From Candidatus Taylorbacteria bacterium RIFCSPHIGHO2_02_FULL_43_32b (GTDB taxonomy: Bacteria; Patescibacteriota; Minisyncoccia; Phycocordibacterales; 2-02-FULL-43-11), in contig MHRK01000012.1 in NCBI GenBank assembly GCA_001820955.1, positions 1 to 37,653 of the forward strand: a DNA stretch of 37,653 nucleotides, read 5' to 3'. Positions within the stretch are counted from its first letter, which is position 1. Each line of letters begins with the position of its first letter. Positions 17,270-28,400 of the stretch are shown one piece after another. The position numbers and the translations under genes are program-made. Under the pieces are notes generated by a model. The model was not told the DNA's origin. It did no database searches and saw only the letters and a list, made by a program, of their open reading frames with translations.

Positions 17270-19153
17270 TCACTCCTCAGGTGGCCACTTCTGAGGGGGT
17301 GGAGAAGTTGGCCACTTAGGCGCCTCCGCTTGGGGGCTGTTTAAAGGCGTCTGCGTTTTTTGGGGAGGCAAGGGCTCCGGTGAAATACCAACAGGAATAG
17401 TGTCATAAACCGGAACGGCATTGACCGCAGTCTCTACTCGCGGAGCACTTTCTACACCTGGCGCAGCCGGAGTCAGGGAAACGGCTGGTTTAACTTCTTC
17501 AACAGGAGGCGCGGAAACTCCGGCTTTCCTTGCCAAATTGGCCTGCAGTACGGCAAAGGGGTCGTAATAAATGACACCGTCTCCTTGCTGTCCATTTGCA
17601 CCTTGTGTTGGAGCCGAGCTTGAAACTTGAACCGGCTGTGCTTCAGGCGGTTTTTGCACTTTAACTTCAACCGGAGCGACTACCGGTACCGGTTCAACTT
17701 TTGTAACTATCGGCTCCGGAGAAACAACTATCGGCACAGGTTCAACTTTTGGCATTATCGGCACTGGAGAAACAACCGCCGGGGCTGGTTCAACTTTTGG
17801 AACTGAGGATGGCGCAGGAACGGGCGCTGGCGCGACTTGAATCCGAGGAACCTCAACTTGCGGCGGATTTGCCGGCGAATTATCCAAGGCGGGTTTTGGC
17901 GAAATAGAAACATTCTGTGGTTCTTCAACTTCTCTTTGGATCGTCGGCTCTTCAACTATCTTATATTCCGATTCTTTTTTCCCATTTTTCAAATCTGAAA
18001 TTTCGCGAATAACATCTTCTTTAAGAGCGTTCAGTTTTTCAATATCACCGTTCACTTGATTTCGGTATGACTGATCAGTACTCTGGATCCGCCCCATGTC
18101 CTCGATCATATTAACAAGCTCGCTTTCGACTTCAGATAGTTTATCAACCTCTTCATCCTGTTTCTTTTCCAATTCTCTGGTCTTAAGCCACAGCCAAATA
18201 ATGAGAAACAGGAGAAGCAAGACAAGCAGAAGGAAAACAAACACTAAAATGATTCTCTGAAGCGTGCTCTTTCCGAGACAAATTTTACCTAATATGCATA
18301 CTGTGGTCGGCGCTTCAACTTTTATCAAAATTGATTTTGACGGCTCACTTTTTCTCCCGTCACTTGCCTCCAAAATCGCGATAAATTGGTACGCTCCTAT
18401 CTCCGGCACCTCAGGCATAATATAAACAAACTTACCGCCCGGATCGGCATATAAATGCGAAGTCGAAGAAGCCTCACCATCTTTAGTTACCGACAGCAAA
18501 ATCTTGCTCGATGTCGCGGACTGACCTTCGATGACGAGCACACTCCCAGACTTCAGAGAGGGAGACCACTTTGTAAATTCTGGAGGTTCTAAGGACAAAA
18601 TAACGACAACCTGTTCGTCTTTCGGCGTAGGAATGACAGGTAATGGTTTTGGAGCTACCGGCTGTGAAGCTTCTTGTATTCTAAAAACAGCGCCTTTTAA
18701 GTTGTCTGCGATATTCGTACCTATGCCGTCATTTGCCAAGACTGAACCGCTAACGAACACCATTGAAGCCATCCCGAGCGCATTTGCTTTAAATGTAATG
18801 CGAAGTAACGCACCGTCAGAACCTGTAAAACCGGGACTCGGCAAGCCGCCCGTAAAATTGATTGCTCCGGCAGAATTATCCCAAGTCGGTTGATGCGGCC
18901 AAAGCGTGAACACAGACTGGGAATATCCCAAACTAACCACGCTTAATTTTGTATGATCAAAATTTATTTGCGCCGTCGCCGCGTTAATGGCGGCCCCTCC
19001 CGAATTAACGTTTACCAGAACCGAAAAAGTGCTCCCCACGCGATAATCACCACCAGGTGGAGAGATAAACAAACTGGCTTGAGCATAAGTCAAAACAGGG
19101 GCGGCGAGTGTCGCCAAAATTCCAATTACAACTTTTGAATTCAGGAATTTCAT
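17270..19153 (-). CDS. Cohesin-domain membrane protein with coiled coil and Pro-rich C-terminal tail
   Basis: 627 aa; signal peptide, cohesin-like N-terminal domain (FSVLVNVNSGGAAINAATAQINFDHTKLSVVSL...GFTGSDGALLRITFKA), TM helix IILVFVFLLLVLLLLFLIIWLWL, charged coiled coil, VxPxPIVxKVEPVP repeats. Confidence 0.8.
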   Translation of the reverse strand: MKFLNSKVVIGILATLAAPVLTYAQASLFISPPGGDYRVGSTFSVLVNVNSGGAAINAATAQINFDHTKLSVVSLGYSQSVFTLWPHQPTWDNSAGAINFTGGLPSPGFTGSDGALLRITFKANALGMASMVFVSGSVLANDGIGTNIADNLKGAVFRIQEASQPVAPKPLPVIPTPKDEQVVVILSLEPPEFTKWSPSLKSGSVLVIEGQSATSSKILLSVTKDGEASSTSHLYADPGGKFVYIMPEVPEIGAYQFIAILEASDGRKSEPSKSILIKVEAPTTVCILGKICLGKSTLQRIILVFVFLLLVLLLLFLIIWLWLKTRELEKKQDEEVDKLSEVESELVNMIEDMGRIQSTDQSYRNQVNGDIEKLNALKEDVIREISDLKNGKKESEYKIVEEPTIQREVEEPQNVSISPKPALDNSPANPPQVEVPRIQVAPAPVPAPSSVPKVEPAPAVVSPVPIMPKVEPVPIVVSPEPIVTKVEPVPVVAPVEVKVQKPPEAQPVQVSSSAPTQGANGQQGDGVIYYDPFAVLQANLARKAGVSAPPVEEVKPAVSLTPAAPGVESAPRVETAVNAVPVYDTIPVGISPEPLPPQKTQTPLNSPQAEAPKWPTSPPPQKWPPEE

Positions 19154-20043
19154 TTATATTTTCCTTTTTTCAAAATAACGACACTAAACAAAAGCAACAC
19201 CGAAAAAAGTAAGGTCGCCAAAACATACACATCGTGCGGTTTTCTAACTGAGGCTTGGCTTTTATTGTTAGCTTGGTCATAAACACTGACTGTGACCTTG
19301 CTTGGCCAATACTGATACACTAACAAGACAGGGCTTTTGGCCTGTTTAGTTTCTTTATTAAAATACGTTAGATATTTTATCAGAAATGGTTCTTCAATAA
19401 CATCAAAGTAGTCCACACCTGAGTGTTTGTCGGCGGCGGAAAAGGCCACGAAATAATTGCCCTCAAAAACACTCTCGTCTTTGGAAACAATTGTCTTCGC
19501 CATTTCCGGCCCCAGCGTGTCTTCGCCTAGCGACAAACTCGCTTCTTTGATTGGTTCACCGGCTTTTTTTTCGGACACAGAAAAATAAAGGCTATTTTTC
19601 TTTGTCCCTTCCAAGGATGTTCCCGCTCCATCATGAAGGAAAAGAGAGATGTTATTTATCGAAACAAAACTGTCGCCGGCCGCATTTGCCCTGACAAGAA
19701 AAGACAGCAAAAGCCCATTACTGCCGGAATAACCGCCAGGTACGCCACCCGTAAATGAAAGCACTTTTTTTTTGTCGCTTACTCTTGGAGTAGCCGGCCA
19801 TAGTGAAAGAATGGAATCTCCGTACCTAGTCCCCTCAATAGAAAGGTTATCCGATGTCTTAAGTATGCCCTCTGCAGCATTTATTTTCTGGCCGTCTGTA
19901 TTTAGTCTGAGTTCGACTACAAAACTGTCACCTGCAGACAAAGCCGTATCACTTTTCACAACACTTACAGCTTGGGCAAAAACCCCATGCGTTATAACCG
20001 CAAACATAAAAATCGGCAAAATAACTTTCGTAATCTTTATCAT
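19150..20043 (-). CDS. Cohesin-domain protein with C-terminal TM anchor
   Basis: 297 aa; signal peptide, cohesin-like fold (DSFVVELRLNTDGQKINAAEGILKTSDNLSIEG...SGSNGLLLSFLVRA), C-terminal TM LATLLFSVLLLFSVVIL. ATGA overlap with the next gene. Confidence 0.78.
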   Translation of the reverse strand: MIKITKVILPIFMFAVITHGVFAQAVSVVKSDTALSAGDSFVVELRLNTDGQKINAAEGILKTSDNLSIEGTRYGDSILSLWPATPRVSDKKKVLSFTGGVPGGYSGSNGLLLSFLVRANAAGDSFVSINNISLFLHDGAGTSLEGTKKNSLYFSVSEKKAGEPIKEASLSLGEDTLGPEMAKTIVSKDESVFEGNYFVAFSAADKHSGVDYFDVIEEPFLIKYLTYFNKETKQAKSPVLLVYQYWPSKVTVSVYDQANNKSQASVRKPHDVYVLATLLFSVLLLFSVVILKKGKYK

Positions 20044-20095
20044 TTCTGTTTTATTCCTAATTCATAATTCCTAATTCTTTATTCTCTCCCCCTGC

Positions 20096-21451
20096 CTATC
20101 CCGTCCACCAATAAAGCATTATCGAAAAATCGAATACGTTTACTGTTCCATCCGCGTTTACATCTGAACACTTATTTTTTGAATTCTTTTGATTCCAGAA
20201 ATACATAAGAATAGAAAAATCGACTATATTTACCATATGGTCGTTATTTATATCGCCATTTTTATTGCAAACACCCGGTACAGGCGACCTATTAAAAGGC
20301 GAATCTTTATCGCCGACTATAAATCCCAAAGTGTTTGAAAAAATTGAAGCGGCATTTGCCGGAGTCAGTGTCTGACCTTTTGTTGTGTGGTCGCCCTTTT
20401 CGAGCACTGCCGAATTAAGCTCGTATATCCACAGTCCGAGCGCGTCAACGGAAGCTTTGTCCGTAATAGTCTGTTCGGAATTGATGACAACGTTTACCTC
20501 GGAAGACGGGTACGACGAACCAAAAAATTTAATCGGATTTCCCTGTCTTACCTCCGACTTATCAGCAATAATAGTCGGCGGGATAACGATGTCTGAGATG
20601 GTCACTGTTTGGCCGATAGGCACACTAGTGGTAAAGCTGGTAGAAATAGAGCGATTGCCATTCTTATCTACTGAGTAAACAGCAAATGTATAAACACCGC
20701 CCGTCACCGTTATGGTTTTTATCCAATTGCCCCCTCCATCAGCCTGAATCTGCCCGACCGATGAACCGTCTTTCAAAATAGTAACCTCGGCTTGCGGATA
20801 TACTTCACCTTTAATTATTACCTTCGTTTCGCCAATAATTACGCCTCCTCCACCGCCGCCCCCTCCACCTCCACCTCCGCCAGCAGGAGGGGGAGCGACA
20901 GGTGTAGATGAAATAACCGACGAACTTGCCACTCTGTTTCCAAAAGCGTCTTTTGCCACTATCACAAAATAATAAGTGACTCCGTTTGAAAGACTGCCTC
21001 TTGTCGCCGATGTGACAGCGCCGACATCAGAATACGAAAATGGACCGGAAGAACTTGTACCCTCTGCCACATCATAACCGCTTACACTCCAACCCAAAAC
21101 TCCGGAGGATGCAGACCAATCAAGAGACACCTGTCCATTTCCCGCCGTAGCTGCCGCTACAGGCGAAGAGGCAAAAGGAAAATAAAGAAAACCGGCTTGC
21201 CCTCCGAAAGTGGCCGAGGTCGACGTTCCGATTGCCGGCTGTCCCATAATTCCACTTAGCTTAAAGTTAACTGAACTGCTAAAATCACCGACAAACATTA
21301 CGGGATTTCGTACTGAGTAATTTGTGCTGTTAAATATTTCGGCAGTAGCACTAACAGAAACTATAAGCACGCCAATTATCAAAATACTTTTAGAAATTTT
21401 TTGCAAAATAGAACTCATCAATGACACATTAACTTCAAAATTTGCTCTCAA
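20096..21451 (-). CDS. Secreted protein with fibronectin type III-like domain, poly-Gly linker and C-terminal dockerin type I domain
   Basis: 451 aa; C-terminus GDINNDHMVNIVDFSILMYFWNQ...SDVNADGTVNVFDFSIMLYWW has two EF-hand-like dockerin repeats; likely start at MSSILQKISKS. Confidence 0.85.
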   Translation of the reverse strand: MRANFEVNVSLMSSILQKISKSILIIGVLIVSVSATAEIFNSTNYSVRNPVMFVGDFSSSVNFKLSGIMGQPAIGTSTSATFGGQAGFLYFPFASSPVAAATAGNGQVSLDWSASSGVLGWSVSGYDVAEGTSSSGPFSYSDVGAVTSATRGSLSNGVTYYFVIVAKDAFGNRVASSSVISSTPVAPPPAGGGGGGGGGGGGGVIIGETKVIIKGEVYPQAEVTILKDGSSVGQIQADGGGNWIKTITVTGGVYTFAVYSVDKNGNRSISTSFTTSVPIGQTVTISDIVIPPTIIADKSEVRQGNPIKFFGSSYPSSEVNVVINSEQTITDKASVDALGLWIYELNSAVLEKGDHTTKGQTLTPANAASIFSNTLGFIVGDKDSPFNRSPVPGVCNKNGDINNDHMVNIVDFSILMYFWNQKNSKNKCSDVNADGTVNVFDFSIMLYWWTG

Positions 21452-21491
21452 TCAACCGTCCCCAGAGCAGAGCTGCGAGGAAATCTTTTCT

Positions 21492-21497
21492 ATTATA
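21492..21497 (-). promoter_or_regulatory. Candidate -10 box (TATAAT) upstream of the dockerin-cohesin genes
   Basis: Minus strand GATGATATAATAG ~40 nt upstream of the ORF start; the -35 box is not convincing. Confidence 0.35.
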
Positions 21498-21544
21498 TCA
21501 TCGATACTTCCAAAAATCGCTAAATTCTTAAACCCTTCTCTCCC

Positions 21545-21606
21545 CAGACACCAGGTGTCTGTAAAAAAATCGTAGATTTTGCACTTCTACAGACACCTGG
21601 TGTCTG
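21545..21606. repeat. Pair of REP-like palindromes (CAGACACCAGGTGTCTG and CAGACACCTGGTGTCTG)
   Basis: 17-nt palindromes at 21545-21561 and 21590-21606 with opposite central base; further copies at 22456-22472 and 34157-34173. Confidence 0.93.
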
Positions 21607-21664
21607 TAGAACACTATGTTTTACTTATCTTCCATCTCGTTGCCCTTTCTCTCCATTCACACAT

Positions 21665-22390
21665 TCACTCGAAAGATAAACTATCGATATCCAAAGACAA
21701 AATGTCCTTGTCCACTTTTCTCCCGTCAATCATGTCTCGACAAAGCTTATAGAAAGCATTGGGCGAACCTACAATTTCCCTCAGTGGGTTCGGATCTATT
21801 ATTGGAGATTCAAAAATGCCTGCGTAAACTCCCAAACTGGAATAGGGATAATGAATTGACCATTCCCAAGCCTCATCAAAATTGTTTTTGCACCAATCAT
21901 ACCCTCTTGGATGCATCTCAAATGTATTTTTGCACATCACGTAAGGAATAACCCACCTCAGATATTTATCAGATTCAATGACACGAGCATCATAAGGACC
22001 CTGAAAGAAACTTCCCTTGTCGCCATATTTTTCATTGTGATACTTGGCCTTGCTTATACCCGTGTCATGCATAAACTTCGAAATCCCACCCTCAACGATC
22101 TCGACCGCGATATTGTGGTCATGATTGTAATTTAAACAAAACGCGCAAAGTCTTGTTATTGGATCGCGCTTTGGCCAAGAAGTCGGCCATTCGTAAAGTG
22201 CCAAAGATCCGCTTGAGATTTGTCCTAAAACATCGCGCATTACTTTCGAATTAGAATGACTGTCATTCATATAAAACAATTCGAGAAGATGCCGATCCTT
22301 TTCTTCATCGGTAGGTGCCATTGGTAGGCCGCGGACTACACGCCTCGTTAAATGAACAAAATTTCCCAATGTCCAACGAACCTTTCTCAT
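21665..22390 (-). mobile_element. REP-associated tyrosine transposase (RAYT)/IS200-like Y1 transposase
   Basis: 241 aa; GNFVHLTRR, NHDHNIAVEIVEGGISKFMHDTGISKAKYHNEKYGDKGSFFQGPYDARVIESDKYLRWVIPYV matches the RAYT pattern (HxH, GGISKFM, NxxYxxxGxxFQGxxxxxxIxxDxYL). Confidence 0.8.
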
Positions 22391-22455
22391 AACTAAATAT
22401 GAATTCGTGTAATAATTAATTTTATCGTAAACAAATTATAACACATTCCAATTTA

Positions 22456-22472
22456 CAGACACCTGGTGTCTG
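22456..22472. repeat. REP-like palindrome 5' of the RAYT gene
   Basis: CAGACACCTGGTGTCTG. Confidence 0.93.
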
Positions 22473-22488
22473 TAAAAGTGGCGAAGGG

Positions 22489-25400
22489 TTAAAAGTTGAG
22501 GAAAGAGGCGCTTAGTTGTTGCTTGATAGACGAAGTGACCTGTTGCCAAACCGAAGTCAGGAGATGAATTTTTGTGGGATTAAAGGCTTCTGTTCCCCCT
22601 CCCGAACTGCCACCTGTCGCCTGGTGATAAACCTTGACTTGAATGGCATCGACACTGATAGTATTTGATGACACGTTGGCAATAATACGCAGTCTGAAGG
22701 TTGTGCCAAAATGAGTAGAATCCCACGCCCTACCCCACAAATCGGCCGGTCCGCCTAAGGTATAGACCACATCAGTCGTACTCAGTGTTGAAGTAACTTT
22801 GTCCGGTGTCGTTGTTGATGACCCGCTGTCTGAAGAAAGCGCGGCACCTATAGTACCGGCGGCACTTGAAGCCTTAGCCTCGATTTTCACCTCGATGCCA
22901 ATGATGGTATTTCCCGCCGGAATAGAGAAGCCGAATGTGGAATAATCCTGCCGACCATACAATGTGGTTTCTGTTGCATAAATGTTGTCAGAAGCCAAAG
23001 CATCTGACGCGTTTGTCCATTCACTAAACGTTGCACCAAGAGCTGTCGGAGCAATGAATCCTCCTTCGCTGCCGATCTCCTCCCCGGAATCCAAATCACC
23101 ATCGTTGTTCCCCACTTGACCGGCACTTTGGGCTTCCTGTCCGCCGATTGTCTGCGCCGGAGTACCGCCACCTGTTGAAACTACGGTCAATTTGCGGTGG
23201 TTAGTCTGCGGAGCGTTGCCGGTTACCCGGAGAGGTAAAGTGCTCACAGCGCCGGTTGCCGTAATGCCGTCAGAACGCAAAGCTAAGTTAATTTCATTGG
23301 CGTTGCCCAAGTTGTTGACCGTGGCCTTCATTATGTAGTTGCGGGTAGTTGTGGCTGTAAATGACGAACTGAAAGTTATAGTGCCCGTTCGGCTGGTAAT
23401 CGATACAACGCCAGTACCTCCGACTTCGGAATCTCCTGCGTCTACCACCCCGTCGCCGTCGTAGTCTATATATAGAGTGGGTGACGTGATATCTCCCTCT
23501 TCGGTCACTCGGACGTCCGTGATACTAATAGCTAGACTGGAAATAATGGCGTGCTCGCCCTGGGGGTTTAGTTTGAAAGTGAAAAGCTTGGCGGCGTTAA
23601 CGGTGGTTCCCGTCGTATCAAGCATGTTTGTCGCCTTGCCACCATCAGCTGGAGTTACGACAAGCAGACCTTTTATAGTTACAGTTTTGGTGTCAGAGGC
23701 ATCACTTGTCTGGTCAGTAACACCGTCCTTGAATATGTTAAGAGCTCCCTCGAAAGCGGCTGTGCCACTTGCAAAACTTCCAAGCTTAATTCCCGCGATA
23801 GTGAGGACATTGCTTCCGCCAAAGTTTTCCGTAACCGGAATATAGAGAACGCTTCCGTCTCCTTCCAAACTCAAATTGGAGCCCACTTTGCCCGAAGCAC
23901 TACCGCCAAAGATGGCTGAGAGATAGTTGGAGTCGAAGCGCATGTTGACGCTCGAAGTGGCGATAGCGATACGCAGTCCGTTGGCTGTGGTGATGGAAGG
24001 CGTGGCGGCGTCTGTTACGGTCAAAGTGGTGGAGGCTGAAGACTGGCCATATTCAAATATTTGGTTCGAGACTGTAAGCAGGGACAAATTACCGGAAACC
24101 GGGAATGTCCAGCAAGTGTTTCCCGTGCCGTCGTAGTTGGAGCTGTCGGAGGCGTCGATGGCCGAGTAATCGCCACAGGCGTTCGAATCTTTAACATTTG
24201 TATTGAGGACAGAGCGGGTGCCACTGACGTTGAGGCCAAACTGCGTTCCGCTTATGTAAGAACGGAGAGTGACGCGAGTTTCAATAGCGCCGCCGTTTAG
24301 AACGAGGTTGCCAATCGATGTCGTGGCGGCGGCGCCTGCCGCAAACTGAATTTTCGTATTCGGCTGTGTCGCGGTAAATGTTCCAGCAACGGTTATCGGC
24401 TCGCGGAAAATAACTGAGGGAGATGTCTGTGCGTCGATTCCGCTAGTATTCAGAATAACAAGATTGTTGAACGCCGACGAACCTGTCGAAGAACTAAACC
24501 ACGTCTGAAGTGAGCTTCCGTTCAAATATACCGTGCCACTTCCCGACACCATTTCACCGCTACTTGAAGCGAAACCCGATATTGAAAAGAGAGAAGGTAA
24601 CTGAATCTGCCCTCGGCTAACTACAAAATTGGTTGTTGAAGCATTATTGCTGTAAATCACACTCGGCACCTCCGTAATTGTGGAGGTCGCGTACCCGACT
24701 AAGAAGAAATCTTCATTCGTTGAACTTATTTTTCCTTCAATCTGGTTATTTGCATCCGTCTCGACAATTGCCCACGCATGTTCATAAGACTTTCTATAAA
24801 TATCCTCCGAGCTACCCATTGTCCTAAAGGCATAATTGTTTCCGCCTCCTGCTACAGCAGAGTACGTTTCTATAAAAGCGCCTGTCATGGTATCCGTACC
24901 GATATAACTCGAAAGATCAATGGTTGCGTATGCACCGGTCGAACCAAGAGATATATCATCGGCATTGGTTTTGAAAACTGCTCCGGCTGTGATGTAACCG
25001 ACCAGGTAGAAATCGTTACCGGCATCGGTAATATAACCCTCCAATATTTCACTTGCATCCACTCCGACAACCGCCCAAGCATGGCCTAAATTGCGTCTCA
25101 CACGATTATCTGTTGAACCATTTTTTCGCAAACCAAAATCACCGGTGCCACCTACATCGTGATATTCGATAATGGCGCCAATAGCAGTATCGGAACCTGT
25201 ATCCGTACTGATATCAATATCCGTCCAAGCCCCCGTACCGGCCAATGATTTGTCGACGGCATTTGTAAAAAAAGTAGCGCCGGCTGTGGTATAACCAACG
25301 AGCCAAATTGCCACGCCACTATTTGCAATGTCAGCCTCGAAAATCCTGTTGACATCAACACCTATCATGGCCCACAGGTGCTGACCACCATACCCGTATC

Positions 25401-28400
25401 TATACCTGGCGTCAGTTGAACCGTTTTTTCTAACGCCGAATGCGTCATTACTTGCCGTGGAAATATGCAAAATCACCCCGGTTGCTCCTTCGGGGATGTA
25501 TGAAGAAACATCCACATCAGTCCAAGCAGCATACGATGTCGGAGAAACATCAACAGGATCAATAAAATTAAAGACTGCTTCTGAACTTGTTGTCGTCGCC
25601 GAATCATGATGAATATTGCCGAGAGCGGAGGTGCCGGTTAGGTTGCCGGAAATATATTGAGTACCGGGTTCGCTAACCGAAAAAGTGGTTGTTCCCCCGT
25701 TATTCGTGAACGTTCCGCTATTGGCAAAATTACCGTAAATGCCGAGGTTATAAGGAGACGATGTCAAAGTATTCCCCGAGTTTATTGTAAGATCATGGAT
25801 CTCGACAGTAGTTGACGCAACATTGCCCGGCATGGACTTCCCTCCGCCGCCGGTCAAAATCAAATTGCCGAGATTGGATGGCCCTCTGAATACGCCGTCA
25901 ATCTGTTGCGATGAGGCGCTATCCATATAAGTCGTCCCGCTCCTCCAGTCGAATGTGCCGCCGTAGTTTGTGAGATTGCCGGAAATAGTCAGACTGTCTG
26001 TCGGCAGGTTAACGACGGGAGAGTGTTTGTAGAGTGTAATATAAGGAGAATTATTGTGCGGAATTGCCAAATATGTGCCGTCCGAAGAAAATACCGGCCC
26101 GTAATATCCGTCTCCTGTAGGCAAATTGGCTGGATTAGTTAACCGGCCAAAAGAATCCCCTGAGCGTCGGTATAGCGAGACATAGGGAGTACTTGCGTGT
26201 GCCCAAATAAAATATTTATCGTCCGGAGAAAAGGCGACACCGTTTGTGATACTTGTCGATGGTGATGATGAAAAAGGACTCGCAAGCTTAGAGAATGTAT
26301 CCCCCGAACGCTTGTACATAGTCACATAAGGAGAGGAGTTGTGGCCCACAGCAAGATATAGGCCGCTGTTGGAGAAAGTTGCCGCGCGGCCATTCGACGA
26401 CGGCAAATCACTAGGGTTATCCAGTTTCATAAAAGTATCGCCTGCACGCTTATACACGGTAACGTAAGGCGTCGTGTCATGGGAAACAGCAAGATAAGAA
26501 TTATCTGAAGAAAATGACACTCCATATCCGGCTCCGGTTGGCATTGTATCCGGATTGGCTAATTTCCTAAACGTATCGCCTGCACGCTTATATATGGTTA
26601 CAAAAGGGGTTGTGGAATGGCCTACGACCAGATATTCGCCACTTGGCGAAAACGCGATTCCCCTGCCGGTATCGGGAGGAAGTAAAGAAGGATTGGCAAG
26701 CTTAGTAAATGTGTCGCCAGAGCGTTTATATATGGTTACAAACGGCGAGGTAAAATGAGCTACCGACAAATATGTACCGTCGGACGAAAACGCCACTGCC
26801 CTGGCCGCGCCGGTTGGAAGCGTTCCGGGATTTGATAACTTGACGAAAGCATCTCCTGAGCGCTTGTAAATAGTAACATATGGCGATGCGTTAACTGCAA
26901 CCGCCAAATATACTCCATCAGGCGAAAACGCCGCACCATTCGTTAGCGCCACCGGTAAGTCAGGATTCGGCAATTTAATAAACGTATCCCCCGCCTCAAT
27001 CGTGAAATTCGTCGTCGAGGCATTTGAAGCGAATGTAGTCGTCCCCGTGCCGGTGAAGATAACGTTGTTGAAAGCGTTCGTCGAGCCGTACATCAAACCG
27101 GAAAGAGTTTGCGTCGGCTGGGCGGCAGTTGAGGTAGCGTCAAAATAAACCGTGCCGGAATTGTGAGTGAAAAAACCGCTTGAAGAATTGGTGTAATCCC
27201 CTGCTATGGTGAGCATCGTGGAAGGCGCGACGATGGTGGTCGTGGCGTAACCAGCCGTGGTCGTCGCACGGCCTATTATAAAATCAGTGGTCGAAGCCGT
27301 TGATGCGATTGTTGTCGTTCCGGGGAGTGATCCGACTTCCCAGACTTCGGCGTCGCCGGCAGTATTTCCCAACCCCGCGTAGAGTTTGTTGTTGTGGGAG
27401 GTGAGAGAATAAACCATTTCATACGTAGCGGCCCCCCATTCAGTATCGTCGGCTATCTTCGTCCAAACAGATCCGTTGTACTCCCAGACTTCGGCTTCGC
27501 CGGCAGAAATTCCCAACCCCGCGTAGAGTTTGTTGTTGTGGGAGGCGAAAGAGCGTACATACTCATAGGTCGCATCTGCCCAAGAAGAATTAACAGCGTC
27601 GCCACCAACCAGTGTCCACGTTGACCCGTTGTATTCCCAGACTTCAGCTGCGCCGGCAGTCAATCCCAATCCCGCGTAGAGTTTGTTGTTGTGGGAGGTG
27701 AGAGAATTTACAACCTCATACGTAGCGGCCCCCCATTCAGTATCGTCGGCTATCTTTGTCCATGAGGATCCATTATATTCCCAAACTTCGGCTTCGCCGG
27801 CAGTAGTTCCCAACCCCGCGTAGAGTTTGTTGTTGTGGGAGGTGAGAGAATAAACCATTTCATACGTAGCGGCCCCCCATTCAGTATCGTCGGCTATCTT
27901 TGTCCATGAAGATCCATTGTATTCCCAGACTTCGGCTTCACCGGCGCTCCACCCCAGCCCCGCGTAGAGTTTGTTGTTGTGGGAAACAAGAGACCAGGCA
28001 TACTCATAGGTCGCATCTGCCCAAGAAGAATTAACAGCGTCGCCACCGACCAGTGTCCACGTTGACCCGTTGTATTCCCAGACTTCGGCTTCGCCAGAAT
28101 GGATTCCCAACCCCGCGTAGAGTTTGTTGTTGTGGGAGGTGAGAGAAATGACCATATCATACGTAGCGGCCCCCCATTCAGTATCGTCGGCTATCTTCGT
28201 CCAAACAGATCCGTTGTACTCCCAGACTTCGGCTTCACCGGCGGTTGTTCCCAATCCCGCGTAGAGTTTGTTGTTGTGGGAGGCGAAAGAGCGCGCATAC
28301 TCATAATCCGTACCATTCCACCCGGCACCATCCCCTCCCACCTTCCACGCCTGCACACCTGTTTTGAATTCAACATTGTTGAGCGCGGACGAGCCGGTCA

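Noticed and set aside
17270-21451. Classical cellulosome
   Set aside because: No glycoside hydrolase or carbohydrate-binding domain is recognisable in the window; only cohesin- and dockerin-type modules.
27310-28370. CRISPR-like regularly spaced repeats
   Set aside because: Repeats are ~145-150 bp, in frame, and part of the giant ORF; there are no short repeats with unique spacers.
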